From Phytophthora colocasiae (taxonomy: Eukaryota; Oomycota; Peronosporomycetes; Peronosporales; Peronosporaceae): a DNA stretch of 64,000 nt. The position numbers and the translations under genes were made by a program. The DNA lies in assembly GCA_018806915.1 (NCBI GenBank), contig JAGKQI010000062.1, positions 1-64,000 on the forward strand, read 5' to 3'. Positions 1 through 8,978 of the stretch are shown here, piece by piece. How positions within the stretch are numbered: the first letter of the stretch is position 1; every line of letters begins with the position of its first letter. The notes beneath the pieces were generated by a model. That model saw only the letters and a program-made list of their open reading frames with translations, was not told where the DNA came from and searched no databases.

Positions 1-443
1 CCGGCGTGCTCATTTCAGGTGGATGGATGGCCATCGAGAGGCGAAAAACCGTCACATCGAATGATTCGTTTGGTACGTATGTACACATCGGCCCATCGAA
101 GCTAACCATCGCAAGCGCTATGGATCGTGAGGCACTGTTGACACGTACCTCACAGCACGGTGTTGTGGAGTAGGCAGAGTGAGAGAAGAGCGTTGGCGAT
201 ATTGGTGTCGAACGCGATAGTATGGGGTGTTATGTAGTAGAGGTGTATTGTGAGTGGCGAGACGATGTGGAGCGTGAAGAGAGGTCGATGTAGTAGTAGG
301 GAGGGTGTGTAAAGGGTGTGTATGGTGCAGGTGGTGCAGGTGGTGCAGGTGGTGCAGGTGGTGCAGGTGTTTAAGCATGGTTTGTAGAGTTGTGGTGTGT
401 GTTCTAGGGGTTGAAAATGTGTGTGTTTTTGTGTGTTGTAAGA

Positions 444-511
444 GCCCCTATAGCTCAGTGGTAGAGCACCCGCTTAGTAAGCGGAAGGTCGGTAGTTCAA
501 TCCTGCCTGCA
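444..511 (+). pseudogene. tRNA-Thr(AGT), unit 1, acceptor G-run deleted
   Basis: Unit 1 (1-941). The 3' acceptor strand reads TGCA instead of TGGGGGCA, removing four of the five Gs that pair with the 5' CCCC, so the acceptor stem cannot close; the rest of the gene is unchanged. Five nine-base repeats lie upstream and five T4 tracts downstream. The unit carries many private one-base insertions, for example around 57, 109, 184 and 233. Confidence 0.65.
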
Positions 512-966
512 AACTCCTTGCATTCGTTTCGCGTGCGCACGCTCTGTGTGTCGTTCGTGATCGAGGCGTGTTGCACGCCATCTTTGCTCTTTGCTCTTTT
601 GCTCTTTTGCTCTTTTGCTCTTTTGCTCTTTTGCTCTAGCTCTTGGCTGCACGCTACCTCTTTTCGAGTCGCGTTAATGCACTCACTTGCCTAAAACCAC
701 GCGCTTCCCTCGACATTCGCTGCAATACCAATACACTAGATACACTACTCCAGTCCCACCCAGTCCCACCTAGTCCTACCTAGTCCCGCTGGTCCTTTCA
801 ATTCGTCTTTCCAAGAAGTACCGTGTCGCTTGTACTTGCTGTCGTCTTTATTTTCTGATCACCAAATGGGCTAACGGTGGCACGCGTATTGGATAGTGAA
901 CAGTCCATAGCGTCAATGGCAACTTCGGCCATAGTAGAGGACCGGCGCGCTCATTTCAGGTGGATG

Positions 967-976
967 GATGGCCATC
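967..976. repeat. 10-bp perfect palindrome GATGGCCATC (reference unit)
   Basis: This self-complementary decamer lies about 25 bp from the unit start and is present in every unit. It could be a dimeric protein binding site, but no specific factor can be named from sequence. Confidence 0.7.
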
Positions 977-1013
977 GAGAGGCGAAAAGCCGTCACATCG
1001 AATGACTCGTTTG

Positions 1014-1023
1014 GTACATGTAC
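1014..1023. repeat. 10-bp perfect palindrome GTACATGTAC (reference unit)
   Basis: This second self-complementary decamer lies 47 bp after the first, centre to centre. It is present in nearly all units, altered in unit 1 (GTACGTATGTAC), truncated just after it in unit 34, changed in its flank in unit 59, and removed by a 12-base deletion in unit 9. Confidence 0.7.
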
Positions 1024-1099
1024 ACATCGGCCCATCGAAGCTAACCATCGCAAGCTATGGATCGTGAGGCACTGTTGACACGTACCTCACAGCACGGTG

Positions 1100-1263
1100 T
1101 TGTGGAGTAGGCAGAGTGAGAGAGAGCGTTGGCGATATTGGTGTCGAGCGATAGTATGGGGGTGTTATGTAGTAGGGGTATTGTGAGTGGCGGACGATGT
1201 GGAGCGTGAAGAGAGGTCGATGTAGTAGTAGGGAGGGTGTGTAAGGTGTGTATGGTGTGTATA
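1100..1263 (+). other. G/T-rich, C-poor block upstream of each tRNA (reference unit)
   Basis: This stretch of about 160 bp reads as G-, T- and A-rich on the + strand with very few Cs (GTGAGAGAGAGCG, GGGGGTGTTATGTAGTAGGGG and similar). No gene is visible. It contains most of the small indel variation between units outside the minisatellites. Strand asymmetry of this kind favours RNA-DNA hybrid formation when the G-rich strand is non-template; that role is inference. Confidence 0.7.
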
Positions 1264-1299
1264 GTGCAGGTGGTGCAGGTGGTGCAGGTGGTGCAGGTG
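1264..1299 (+). repeat. 9-bp minisatellite GTGCAGGTG x4 (reference unit)
   Basis: Exact tandem nonamers end 74 bp before the tRNA. Copy number across the 64 units ranges from 3 (unit 45) to 7 (units 3, 5, 18). It is often preceded by 1-4 copies of a related nonamer, GTGTATGGT. The many spaced GG pairs would permit two-tier G-quadruplexes on the + strand. Confidence 0.9.
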
Positions 1300-1380
1300 T
1301 TTAAGCATGGTTTGTAGAGTTGTGGTGTGTGTTCTAGGGGTTGAAAATGTGTGTGTTTTTGTGTGTTGTAAGAGCCCCTA

Positions 1381-1391
1381 TAGCTCAGTGG
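1381..1391 (+). promoter_or_regulatory. Pol III A box (reference unit)
   Basis: TAGCTCAGTGG matches the eukaryotic A-box consensus TRGYNNARNNG at every position. It spans the D stem and loop and is identical in nearly all units; it is damaged in units 5 and 29. Confidence 0.85.
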
Positions 1392-1423
1392 TAGAGCACC
1401 CGCTTAGTAAGCGGAAGGTCGGT

Positions 1424-1434
1424 AGTTCAATCCT
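1424..1434 (+). promoter_or_regulatory. Pol III B box (reference unit)
   Basis: AGTTCAATCCT corresponds to the B box (consensus GGTTCGANTCC) and forms the T loop with the invariant G53, T54, T55, C56, A58 and C61 present. It departs from the consensus at the first base, at R57 (A) and at the last base. Only unit 26 has a damaged B-box core. Confidence 0.8.
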
Positions 1435-1464
1435 GCCTGGGGGCAAACTCCTTGCATTCGTTTC

Positions 1465-1476
1465 GCGTGCGCACGC
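1465..1476. repeat. 12-bp perfect palindrome in the tRNA 3' trailer (reference unit)
   Basis: GCGTGCGCACGC begins 20 nt after the tRNA 3' end and is alternating purine-pyrimidine. In RNA it could pair with itself only as a tight hairpin or between molecules. It is unchanged in essentially all units. Confidence 0.7.
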
Positions 1477-1498
1477 TCTGTGTGTCGTTCGTGATCGA

Positions 1499-1513
1499 GG
1501 CGTGTTGCACGCC
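1499..1513 (+). other. Trailer hairpin GGCGTG-TTG-CACGCC (reference unit)
   Basis: A six-base-pair perfect stem with a three-base loop sits just before the T4 tracts, a hairpin-then-T-tract arrangement. The bases immediately after it vary between ATC and GTC. The stem is disrupted in unit 53 (3-base deletion) and unit 60 (one C to T). Confidence 0.65.
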
Positions 1514-1516
1514 ATC

Positions 1517-1566
1517 TTTGCTCTTTTGCTCTTTTGCTCTTTTGCTCTTTTGCTCTTTTGCTCTAG
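1517..1566 (+). terminator. Pol III terminator candidate: TTTTGCTC minisatellite (reference unit)
   Basis: The first T4 on the non-template strand lies at 1524-1527, 79 nt after the tRNA 3' end; no T4 occurs in the trailer before it. The octamer TTTTGCTC then supplies five T4 tracts in succession. Other units carry 2-8. RNA polymerase III is known to stop at runs of four or more Ts, so the array of tracts could work as a redundant terminator. That it does so here is inference. Confidence 0.6.
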
Positions 1567-1680
1567 CTCTTGCACAGCTGCACGCTACCTCTTTTCGAGT
1601 CGCGTTAATGCACTCACTTGCCTAAAACCACGCGCTTCCCTCGACATTCGCTGCAATACAATACACTAGATACACTACTC

Positions 1681-1720
1681 CAGTCCCACCCAGTCCCACC
1701 TAGTCCTACCTAGTCCCGCT
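1681..1720 (+). repeat. 10-bp degenerate repeat, four copies (reference unit)
   Basis: The consecutive decamers CAGTCCCACC, CAGTCCCACC, TAGTCCTACC and TAGTCCCGCT form a C-rich direct repeat. Unit 10 has lost one copy (about 9217). The array itself ends within this element at its right boundary. Confidence 0.8.
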
Positions 1721-1870
1721 GGTCCTTTCAATTCGTCTTTCCAGAAGTACCGTGTCGCTTGTACTTGCTGTCGTCTTTATTTTCTGATCACCAAATGGGC
1801 TAACGGTGGCACGCGTATTGGATAGTGAACAGTCCATAGCGTCAATGGCAACTTCGGCCATAGTAGAGGA
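1721..1870. other. Near-invariant spacer, no gene seen (reference unit)
   Basis: About 150 bp from the C-rich repeat to the next unit start. Short reading frames exist but start at GTG or variable ATG positions and show no recognisable protein. The TA used by the transposon insertion lies in this segment, in the context ATTGGATAGTGAACAGTCC. Confidence 0.6.
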
Positions 1871-2329
1871 CCGGCGCGCTCATTTCAGGTGGATGGATGG
1901 CCATCGAGAGGCGAAAAGCCGTCACATCGAATGACTCGTTTGGTACATGTACACATCGGCCCATCGAAGCTAACCATCGCAAGCTATGGATCGTGAGGCA
2001 CTGTTGACACGTACCTCACAGCACGGTGTTGTGGAGTAGGCAGAGTGAGAGAGAGCGTTGGCGATATTGGTGTCGAGCGATAGTATGGGGGTGTTATGTA
2101 GTAGGGGTATTGTGAGTGGCGGACGATGTGGAGCGTGAAGAGAGGTCGATGTAGTAGTAGGGAGGGTGTGTAAGGTGTGTATGGTGTGTATGGTGCAGGT
2201 GGTGCAGGTGGTGCAGGTGGTGCAGGTGGTGCAGGTGGTGCAGGTGGTGCAGGTGTTTAAGCATGGTTTGTAGAGTTGTGGTGTGTGTTCTAGGGGTTGA
2301 AAATGTGTGTGTTTTTGTGTGTTGTAAGA

Positions 2330-2401
2330 GCCCCTATAGCTCAGTGGTAGAGCACCCGCTTAGTAAGCGGAAGGTCGGTAGTTCAATCCTGCCTGGGGGC
2401 A
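2330..2401 (+). tRNA. tRNA-Thr(AGT), unit 3
   Basis: Unit 3 (1871-2843), at 973 bp the longest in the array. Full-length copy; seven nine-base repeats and seven T4 tracts. Confidence 0.93.
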
Positions 2402-3282
2402 AACTCCTTGCATTCGTTTCGCGTGCGCACGCTCTGTGTGTCGTTCGTGATCGAGGCGTGTTGCACGCCATCTTTGCTCTTTTGCTCTTTTGCTCTTTTG
2501 CTCTTTTGCTCTTTTGCTCTTTTGCTCTTTTGCTCTAGCTCTTGCACAGCTGCACGCTACCTCTTTTCGAGTCGCGTTAATGCACTCACTTGCCTAAAAC
2601 CACGCGCTTCCCTCGACATTCGCTGCAATACAATACACTAGATACACTACTCCAGTCCCACCCAGTCCCACCTAGTCCTACCTAGTCCCGCTGGTCCTTT
2701 CAATTCGTCTTTCCAAGAAGTACCGTGTCGCTTGTACTTGCTGTCGTCTTTATTTTCTGATCACCAAATGGGCTAACGGTGGCACGCGTATTGGATAGTG
2801 AACAGTCCATAGCGTCAATGGCAACTTCGGCCATAGTAGAGGACCGGCGCGCTCATTTCAGGTGGATGGATGGCCATCGAGAGGCGAAAAGCCGTCACAT
2901 CGAATGACTCGTTTGGTACATGTACACATCGGCCCATCGAAGCTAACCATCGCAAGCTATGGATCGTGAGGCACTGTTGACACGTACCTCACAGCACGGT
3001 GTTGTGGAGTAGGCAGAGTGAGAGAGCGTTGGCGATATTGGTGTCGAGCGATAGTATGGGAGTGTTATGTAGTAGGGGTATTGTGAGTGGCGGACGATGT
3101 GGAGCGTGAAGAGAGGTCGATGTAGTAGTAGGGAGGGTGTGTAAGGTGTGTATGGTGTGTATGGTGCAGGTGGTGCAGGTGGTGCAGGTGGTGCAGGTGG
3201 TGCAGGTGTTTAAGCATGGTTTGTAGAGTTGTGGTGTGTGTTCTAGGGGTTGAAAATGTGTGTGTTTTTGTGTGTTGTAAGA

Positions 3283-3354
3283 GCCCCTATAGCTCAGTGG
3301 TAGAGCACCCGCTTAGTAAGCGGAAGGTCGGTAGTTCAATCCTGCCTGGGGGCA
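3283..3354 (+). tRNA. tRNA-Thr(AGT), unit 4
   Basis: Unit 4 (2844-3780). Full-length copy; five nine-base repeats, five T4 tracts. Confidence 0.93.
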
Positions 3355-4224
3355 AACTCCTTGCATTCGTTTCGCGTGCGCACGCTCTGTGTGTCGTTCG
3401 TGATCGAGGCGTGTTGCACGCCATCTTTGCTCTTTTGCTCTTTTGCTCTTTTGCTCTTTTGCTCTTTTGCTCTAGCTCTTGCACAGCTGCACGCTACCTC
3501 TTTTCGAGTCGCGTTAATGCACTCACTTGCCTAAAACCACGCGCTTCCCTCGACATTCGCTGCAATACAATACACTAGATACACTACTCCAGTCCCACCC
3601 AGTCCCACCTAGTCCTACCTAGTCCCGCTGGTCCTTTCAATTCGTCTTTCCAAGAAGTACCGTGTCGCTTGTACTTGCTGTCGTCTTTATTTTCTGATCA
3701 CCAAATGGGCTAACGGTGGCACGCGTATTGGATAGTGAACAGTCCATAGCGTCAATGGCAACTTCGGCCATAGTAGAGGACCGGCGCGCTCATTTCAGGT
3801 GGATGGATGGCCATCGAGAGGCGAAAAGCCGTCACATCGAATGACTCGTTTGGTACATGTACACATCGGCCCATCGAAGCTAACCATCGCAAGCTATGGA
3901 TCGTGAGGCACTGTTGACACGTACCTCACAGCACGGTGTTGTGGAGTAGGCAGAGTGAGAGAGCGTTGGCGATATTGGTGTCGAGCGATAGTATGGGGTG
4001 TTATGTAGTAGGGGTATTGTGAGTGGCGGACGATGTGGAGCGTGAAGAGAGGTCGATGTAGTAGTAGGGAGGGTGTGTAAGGTGTGTATGGTGCAGGTGG
4101 TGCAGGTGGTGCAGGTGGTGCAGGTGCAGGTGGTGCAGGTGGTGCAGGTGTTTAAGCATGGTTTGTAGAGTGGTGGTTTGTGGTATAGGGCTTGAAAATG
4201 TGGGTGTTTTTGTTTGTTGTAAGA

Positions 4225-4296
4225 GCACCTATATCTCAGTGTTAGAGAACCCGATTAGTAATCGGCAGTTCGGTAGTTCAATCCTGCATGTGGGCA
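4225..4296 (+). pseudogene. tRNA-Thr(AGT), unit 5, heavily substituted
   Basis: Unit 5 (3781-4730). Eleven substitutions, every one a transversion (C to A, G to T, or A to C). They break the acceptor stem at two pairs and destroy the A box (TATCTCAGTGT). The anticodon is kept, and the closing pair of the anticodon stem changed from C-G to A-T. Neighbouring flank bases from about 4172 to 4299 are altered in the same way. Seven nine-base repeats, one of them shortened to six bases. Confidence 0.7.
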
Positions 4297-5153
4297 AAAT
4301 CCTTGCATTCGTTTCGCGTGCGCACGCTCTGTGTGTCGTTCGTGATCGAGGCGTGTTGCACGCCATCTTTGCTCTTTGCTCTTTTGCTCTTTTGCTCTTT
4401 TGCTCTTTTGCTCTTTTGCTCTTTGCTCTTGCACAGCTGCACGCTACCTCTTTTCGAGTCGCGTTAATGCACTCACTTGCCTAAAACCACGCGCTTCCCT
4501 CGACATTCGCTGCAATACAATACACTAGATACACTACTCCAGTCCCACCCAGTCCCACCTAGTCCTACCTAGTCCCGCTGGTCCTTTCAATTCGTCTTTC
4601 CAAGAAGTACCGTGTCGCTTGTACTTGCTGTCGTCTTTATTTTCTGATCACCAAATGGGCTAACGGTGGCACGCGTATTGGATAGTGAACAGTCCATAGC
4701 GTCAATGGCAACTTCGGCCGTAGTAGAGGACCGGCGCGCTCATTTCAGGTGGATGGATGGCCATCGAGAGGCGAAAAGCCGTCACATCGAATGACTCGTT
4801 TGGTACATGTACACATCGGCCCATCGAAGCTAACCATCGCAAGCTATGGATCGTGAGGCACTGTTGACACGTACCTCACAGCTCTGTGTTGTTGAGTAGG
4901 CAGAGTGAGAGTTATCGTTGGCTATATTGTTGTCGAGCGATAGTATGGGGGTGTTATGTAGTAGGGGTATTGTGAGTGGCGGACGATGTGGAGCGTGAAG
5001 AGAGGTCGATGTAGTAGTAGGGAGGGTGTGTATGGTGCAGGTGGTGCAGGTGGTGCAGGTGGTGCAGGTGGTGCAGGTGTTTAAGCATGGTTTGTAGAGT
5101 TGTGGTGTGTGTTCTAGGGGTTGAAAATGTGTGTGTTTTTGTGTGTTGTAAGA

Positions 5154-5224
5154 GCCCCTATAGCTCAGTGGTAGAGCACCCGCTTAGTAAGCGGAAGGTC
5201 GGTAGTTCAATCCTGCCTGGGGCA
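5154..5224 (+). tRNA. tRNA-Thr(AGT), unit 6, acceptor G4
   Basis: Unit 6 (4731-5658). One G is missing from the acceptor 3' strand (71 nt), leaving U6 unpaired as a bulge; function is uncertain. Five nine-base repeats, five T4 tracts. A patch of G to T and A to T changes lies at 4883-4932. Confidence 0.6.
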
Positions 5225-6079
5225 AACTCCTTGCATTCGTTTCGCGTGCGCACGCTCTGTGTGTCGTTCGTGATCGAGGCGTGTTGCACGCCATCTTTGC
5301 TCTTTGCTCTTTTGCTCTTTTGCTCTTTTGCTCTTTTGCTCTTTGCTCTTTTGCTCTTGCACAGCTGCACGCTACCTCTTTTCGAGTCGCGTTAATGCAC
5401 TCACTTGCCTAAAACCACGCGCTTCCCTCGACATTCGCTGCAATACAATACACTAGATACACTACTCCAGTCCCACCCAGTCCCACCTAGTCCTACCTAG
5501 TCCCGCTGGTCCTTTCAATTCGTCTTTCCAAGAAGTACCGTGTCGCTTGTACTTGCTGTCGTCTTTATTTTCTGATCACCAAATGGGCTAACGGTGGCAC
5601 GCGTATTGGATAGTGAACAGTCCATAGCGTCAATGGCAACTTCGGCCATAGTAGAGGACCGGCGCGCTCATTTCAGGTGGATGGATGGCCATCGAGAGGC
5701 GAAAAGCCGTCACATCGAATGACTCGTTTGGTACATGTACACATCGGCCCATCGAAGCTAACCATCGCAAGCTATGGATCGTGAGGCACTGTTGACACGT
5801 ACCTCACAGCACGGTGTTGTGGAGTAGGCAGAGTGAGAGAGCGTTGGCGATATTGGTGTCGAGCGATAGTATGGGGTGTTATGTAGTAGGGGTATTGTGA
5901 GTGGCGGACGATGTGGAGCGTGTAAGAGAGGTCGATGTAGTAGTAGGGAGGGTGTGTAAGGTGTGTATGGTGCAGGTGGTGCAGGTGGTGCAGGTGGTGC
6001 AGGTGTTTAAGCATGGTTTGTAGAGTTGTGGTGTGTGTTCTAGGGGTTGAAAATGTGTGTGTTTTTGTGTGTTGTAAGA

Positions 6080-6151
6080 GCCCCTATAGCTCAGTGGTAG
6101 AGCACCCGCTTAGTAAGCGGAAGGTCGGTAGTTCAATCCTGCCTGGGGGCA
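6080..6151 (+). tRNA. tRNA-Thr(AGT), unit 7
   Basis: Unit 7 (5659-6590). Full-length copy; four nine-base repeats, four T4 tracts interspersed with T3 and T2. Confidence 0.93.
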
Positions 6152-7034
6152 AACTCCTTGCATTCGTTTCGCGTGCGCACGCTCTGTGTGTCGTTCGTGA
6201 TCGAGGCGTGTTGCACGCCATCTTTGCTCTTTGCTCTTTTGCTCTTTTGCTCTTTTGCTCTTTGCTCTTTTGCTCTTGCTCTTTGCTCTTGCACAGCTGC
6301 ACGCTACCTCTTTTCGAGTCGCGTTAATGCACTCACTTGCCTAAAACCACGCGCTTCCCTCGACATTCGCTGCAATACAATACACTAGATACACTACTCC
6401 AGTCCCACCCAGTCCCACCTAGTCCTACCTAGTCCCGCTGGTCCTTTCAATTCGTCTTTCCAAGAAGTACCGTGTCGCTTGTACTTGCTGTCGTCTTTAT
6501 TTTCTGATCACCAAATGGGCTAACGGTGGCACGCGTATTGGATAGTGAACAGTCCATAGCGTCAATGGCAACTTCGGCCATAGTAGAGGACCGGCGCGCT
6601 CATTTCAGGTGGATGGATGGCCATCGAGAGGCGAAAAGCCGTCACATCGAATGACTCGTTTGGTACATGTACACATCGGCCCATCGAAGCTAACCATCGC
6701 AAGCTATGGATCGTGAGGCACTGTTGACACGTACCTCACAGCACGGTGTTGTGGAGTAGGCAGAGTGAGTGAGAGCGTTGGCGATATTGGTGTCGAGCGA
6801 TAGTATGGGGGTGTTATGTAGTAGGGGTATTGTGAGTGGCGGACGATGTGGAGCGTGAAGAGAGGTCGATGTAGTAGTAGGGAGGGTGTGTAAAGGTGTA
6901 TGTATGGTGCAGGTGGTGCAGGTGGTGCAGGTGGTGCAGGTGGTGCAGGTGGTGCAGGTGTTTAAGCATGGTTTGTAGAGTTGTGGTGTGTGTTCTAGGG
7001 GTTGAAAATGTGTGTGTTTTTGTGTGTTGTAAGA

Positions 7035-7105
7035 GCCCCTATAGCTCAGTGGTAGAGCACCCGCTTAGTAAGCGGAAGGTCGGTAGTTCAATCCTGCCTG
7101 GGGCA
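7035..7105 (+). tRNA. tRNA-Thr(AGT), unit 8, acceptor G4
   Basis: Unit 8 (6591-7531). Acceptor one G short. Six nine-base repeats, five T4 tracts. Confidence 0.6.
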
Positions 7106-7961
7106 AACTCCTTGCATTCGTTTCGCGTGCGCACGCTCTGTGTGTCGTTCGTGATCGAGGCGTGTTGCACGCCATCTTTGCTCTTTTGCTCTTTTGCTCT
7201 TTTGCTCTTTTGCTCTTTTGCTCTAGCTCTTGCACAGCTGCACGCTACCTCTTTTCGAGTCGCGTTAATGCACTCACTTGCCTAAAACCACGCGCTTCCC
7301 TCGACATTCGCTGCAATACAATACACTAGATACACTACTCCAGTCCCACCCAGTCCCACCTAGTCCTACCTAGTCCCGCTGGTCCTTTCAATTCGTCTTT
7401 CCAAGAAGTACCGTGTCGCTTGTACTTGCTGTCGTCTTTATTTTCTGATCACCAAATGGGCTAACGGTGGCACGCGTATTGGATAGTGAACAGTCCATAG
7501 CGTCAATGGCAACTTCGGCCATAGTAAAGGACCGGCGCGCTCATTTCAGGTGGATGGATGGCCATCGAGAGGCGAAAAGCCGTCACATCGAATGACTCGT
7601 TTACATCGGCCCATCGAAGCTAACCATCGCAAGCTATGGATCGTGAGGCACTGTTGACACGTACCTCACAGCACGGTGTTGTGGAGTAGGCAGAGTGAGA
7701 GAGAGCGTTGGCGATATTGGTGTCGAGCGATAGTATGGGGGTGTTATGTAGTAGGGGTATTGTGAGTGGCGGACGATGTGGAGCGTGAAGAGAGGTCGAT
7801 GTAGTAGTAGGGAGGGTGTGTAAGGTGTGTATGGTGCAGGTGGTGCAGGTGGTGCAGGTGGTGCAGGTGGTGCAGGTGGTGCAGGTGTTTAAGCAGGGTT
7901 TGTTGGGTTGGGGTGTGTGTTCTAGGCGTTGAAAATGTGTGTGTTTTTGTGTGTTGTAAGA

Positions 7962-8033
7962 GCCCCTATAGCTCAGTGGTAGAGCACCCGCTTAGTAAGC
8001 GGAAGGTCGGTAGTTCAATCCTGCCTGGGGGCA
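7962..8033 (+). tRNA. tRNA-Thr(AGT), unit 9
   Basis: Unit 9 (7532-8465). Full-length copy. The unit lost 12 bases including the GTACATGTAC palindrome near 7602, and its 5' flank 7895-7927 carries clustered substitutions. Six nine-base repeats, four T4 tracts. Confidence 0.92.
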
Positions 8034-8906
8034 AACTCCTTGCATTCGTTTCGCGTGCGCACGCTCTGTGTGTCGTTCGTGATCGAGGCGTGTTGCACGC
8101 CATCTTTGCTCTTTTGCTCTTTTGCTCTTTTGCTCTTTGCTCTTTTGCTCTTTGCTCTTGCTCTTGCACAGCTGCACGCTACCTCTTTTCGAGTCGCGTT
8201 AATGCACTCACTTGCCTAAAACCACGCGCTTCCCTCGACATTCGCTGCAATACAATACACTAGATACACTACTCCAGTCCCACCCAGTCCCACCTAGTCC
8301 TACCTAGTCCCGCTGGTCCTTTCAATTCGTCTTTCCAAGAAGTACCGTGTCGCTTGTACTTGCTGTCGTCTTTATTTTCTGATCACCAAATGGGCTAACG
8401 GTGGCACGCGTATTGGATAGTGAACAGTCCATAGCGTCAATGGCAACTTCGGCCATAGTAGAGGACCGGCGCGCTCATTTCAGGTGGATGGATGGCCATC
8501 GAGAGGCGAAAAGCCGTCACATCGAATGACTCGTTTGGTACATGTACACATCGGCCCATCGAAGCTAACCATCGCAAGCTATGGATCGTGAGGCACTGTT
8601 GACACGTACCTCACAGCACGGTGTTGTGGAGTAGGCAGAGTGAGAGAGAGCGTTGGCGATATTGGTGTCGAGCGATAGTATGGGGGTGTTATGTAGTAGG
8701 GGTATTGTGAGTGGCGGACGATGTGGAGCGTGAAGAGAGGTCGATGTAGTAGTAGGGAGGGTGTGTAAGGTGTGTATGGTGTGTATGGTGCAGGTGGTGC
8801 AGGTGGTGCAGGTGGTGCAGGTGGTGCAGGTGTTTAAGCATGGTTTGTAGAGTTGTGGTGTGTGTTCTAGGGGTTGAAAATGTGTGTGTTTTTGTGTGTT
8901 GTAAGA

Positions 8907-8978
8907 GCCCCTATAGCTCAGTGGTAGAGCACCCGCTTAGTAAGCGGAAGGTCGGTAGTTCAATCCTGCCTGGGGGCA
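8907..8978 (+). tRNA. tRNA-Thr(AGT), unit 10
   Basis: Unit 10 (8466-9394). Full-length copy; five nine-base repeats, five T4 tracts; one C-rich decamer deleted downstream. Confidence 0.93.

Larger units (their letters stand above)
1374..1445 (+). tRNA. tRNA-Thr(AGT), unit 2, reference copy
   Basis: Unit 2 (942-1870). This 72-nt gene folds as follows: acceptor GCCCCTA/TGGGGGC (7 bp with one U-G pair), D stem GCTC/GAGC, anticodon stem CCCGC/GCGGA around loop TTAGTAA, T stem GGTAG/CTGCC with loop TTCAATC, discriminator A73, no encoded CCA. Anticodon AGT reads ACU, and ACC if A34 is deaminated. G1-C72, C2-G71, G35 and U36 agree with the known eukaryotic threonyl-tRNA synthetase identity set. The first anticodon-stem pair (C27-A43) is a mismatch in every copy except unit 5, where position 43 is C. 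No intron is present. Four nine-base repeats lie upstream and five T4 tracts downstream. Confidence 0.95.

Noticed and set aside
444..511. Single-G acceptor copies as tRNAs of a different class
   Set aside because: The rest of the sequence is identical to the full-length gene and no alternative 7-bp acceptor can form with the downstream bases.
1378..1575. Antisense frame containing GRIELPTFRLLSGC in most units
   Set aside because: This is the reverse complement of the tRNA gene read as protein, a well-known source of false hypothetical proteins. The N-terminal KSKRAKEQ repeats are just the T-tract minisatellite.
1307..1669. Recurring + strand frame beginning MVCRVVVCVLGVENVC and running through the tRNA gene in most units
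   Set aside because: It translates the GT-rich flank, the tRNA gene itself and the TTTTGCTC repeat. Its length and frame change with every minisatellite or G-run indel, so nothing selects for the protein.
4225..4296. Unit 5 tRNA as a diverged functional gene, because one anticodon-stem pair changed on both sides
   Set aside because: The paired change is expected by chance when nearly all changes are G to T and C to A. Other changes break the acceptor and the A box, so compensation is not convincing.
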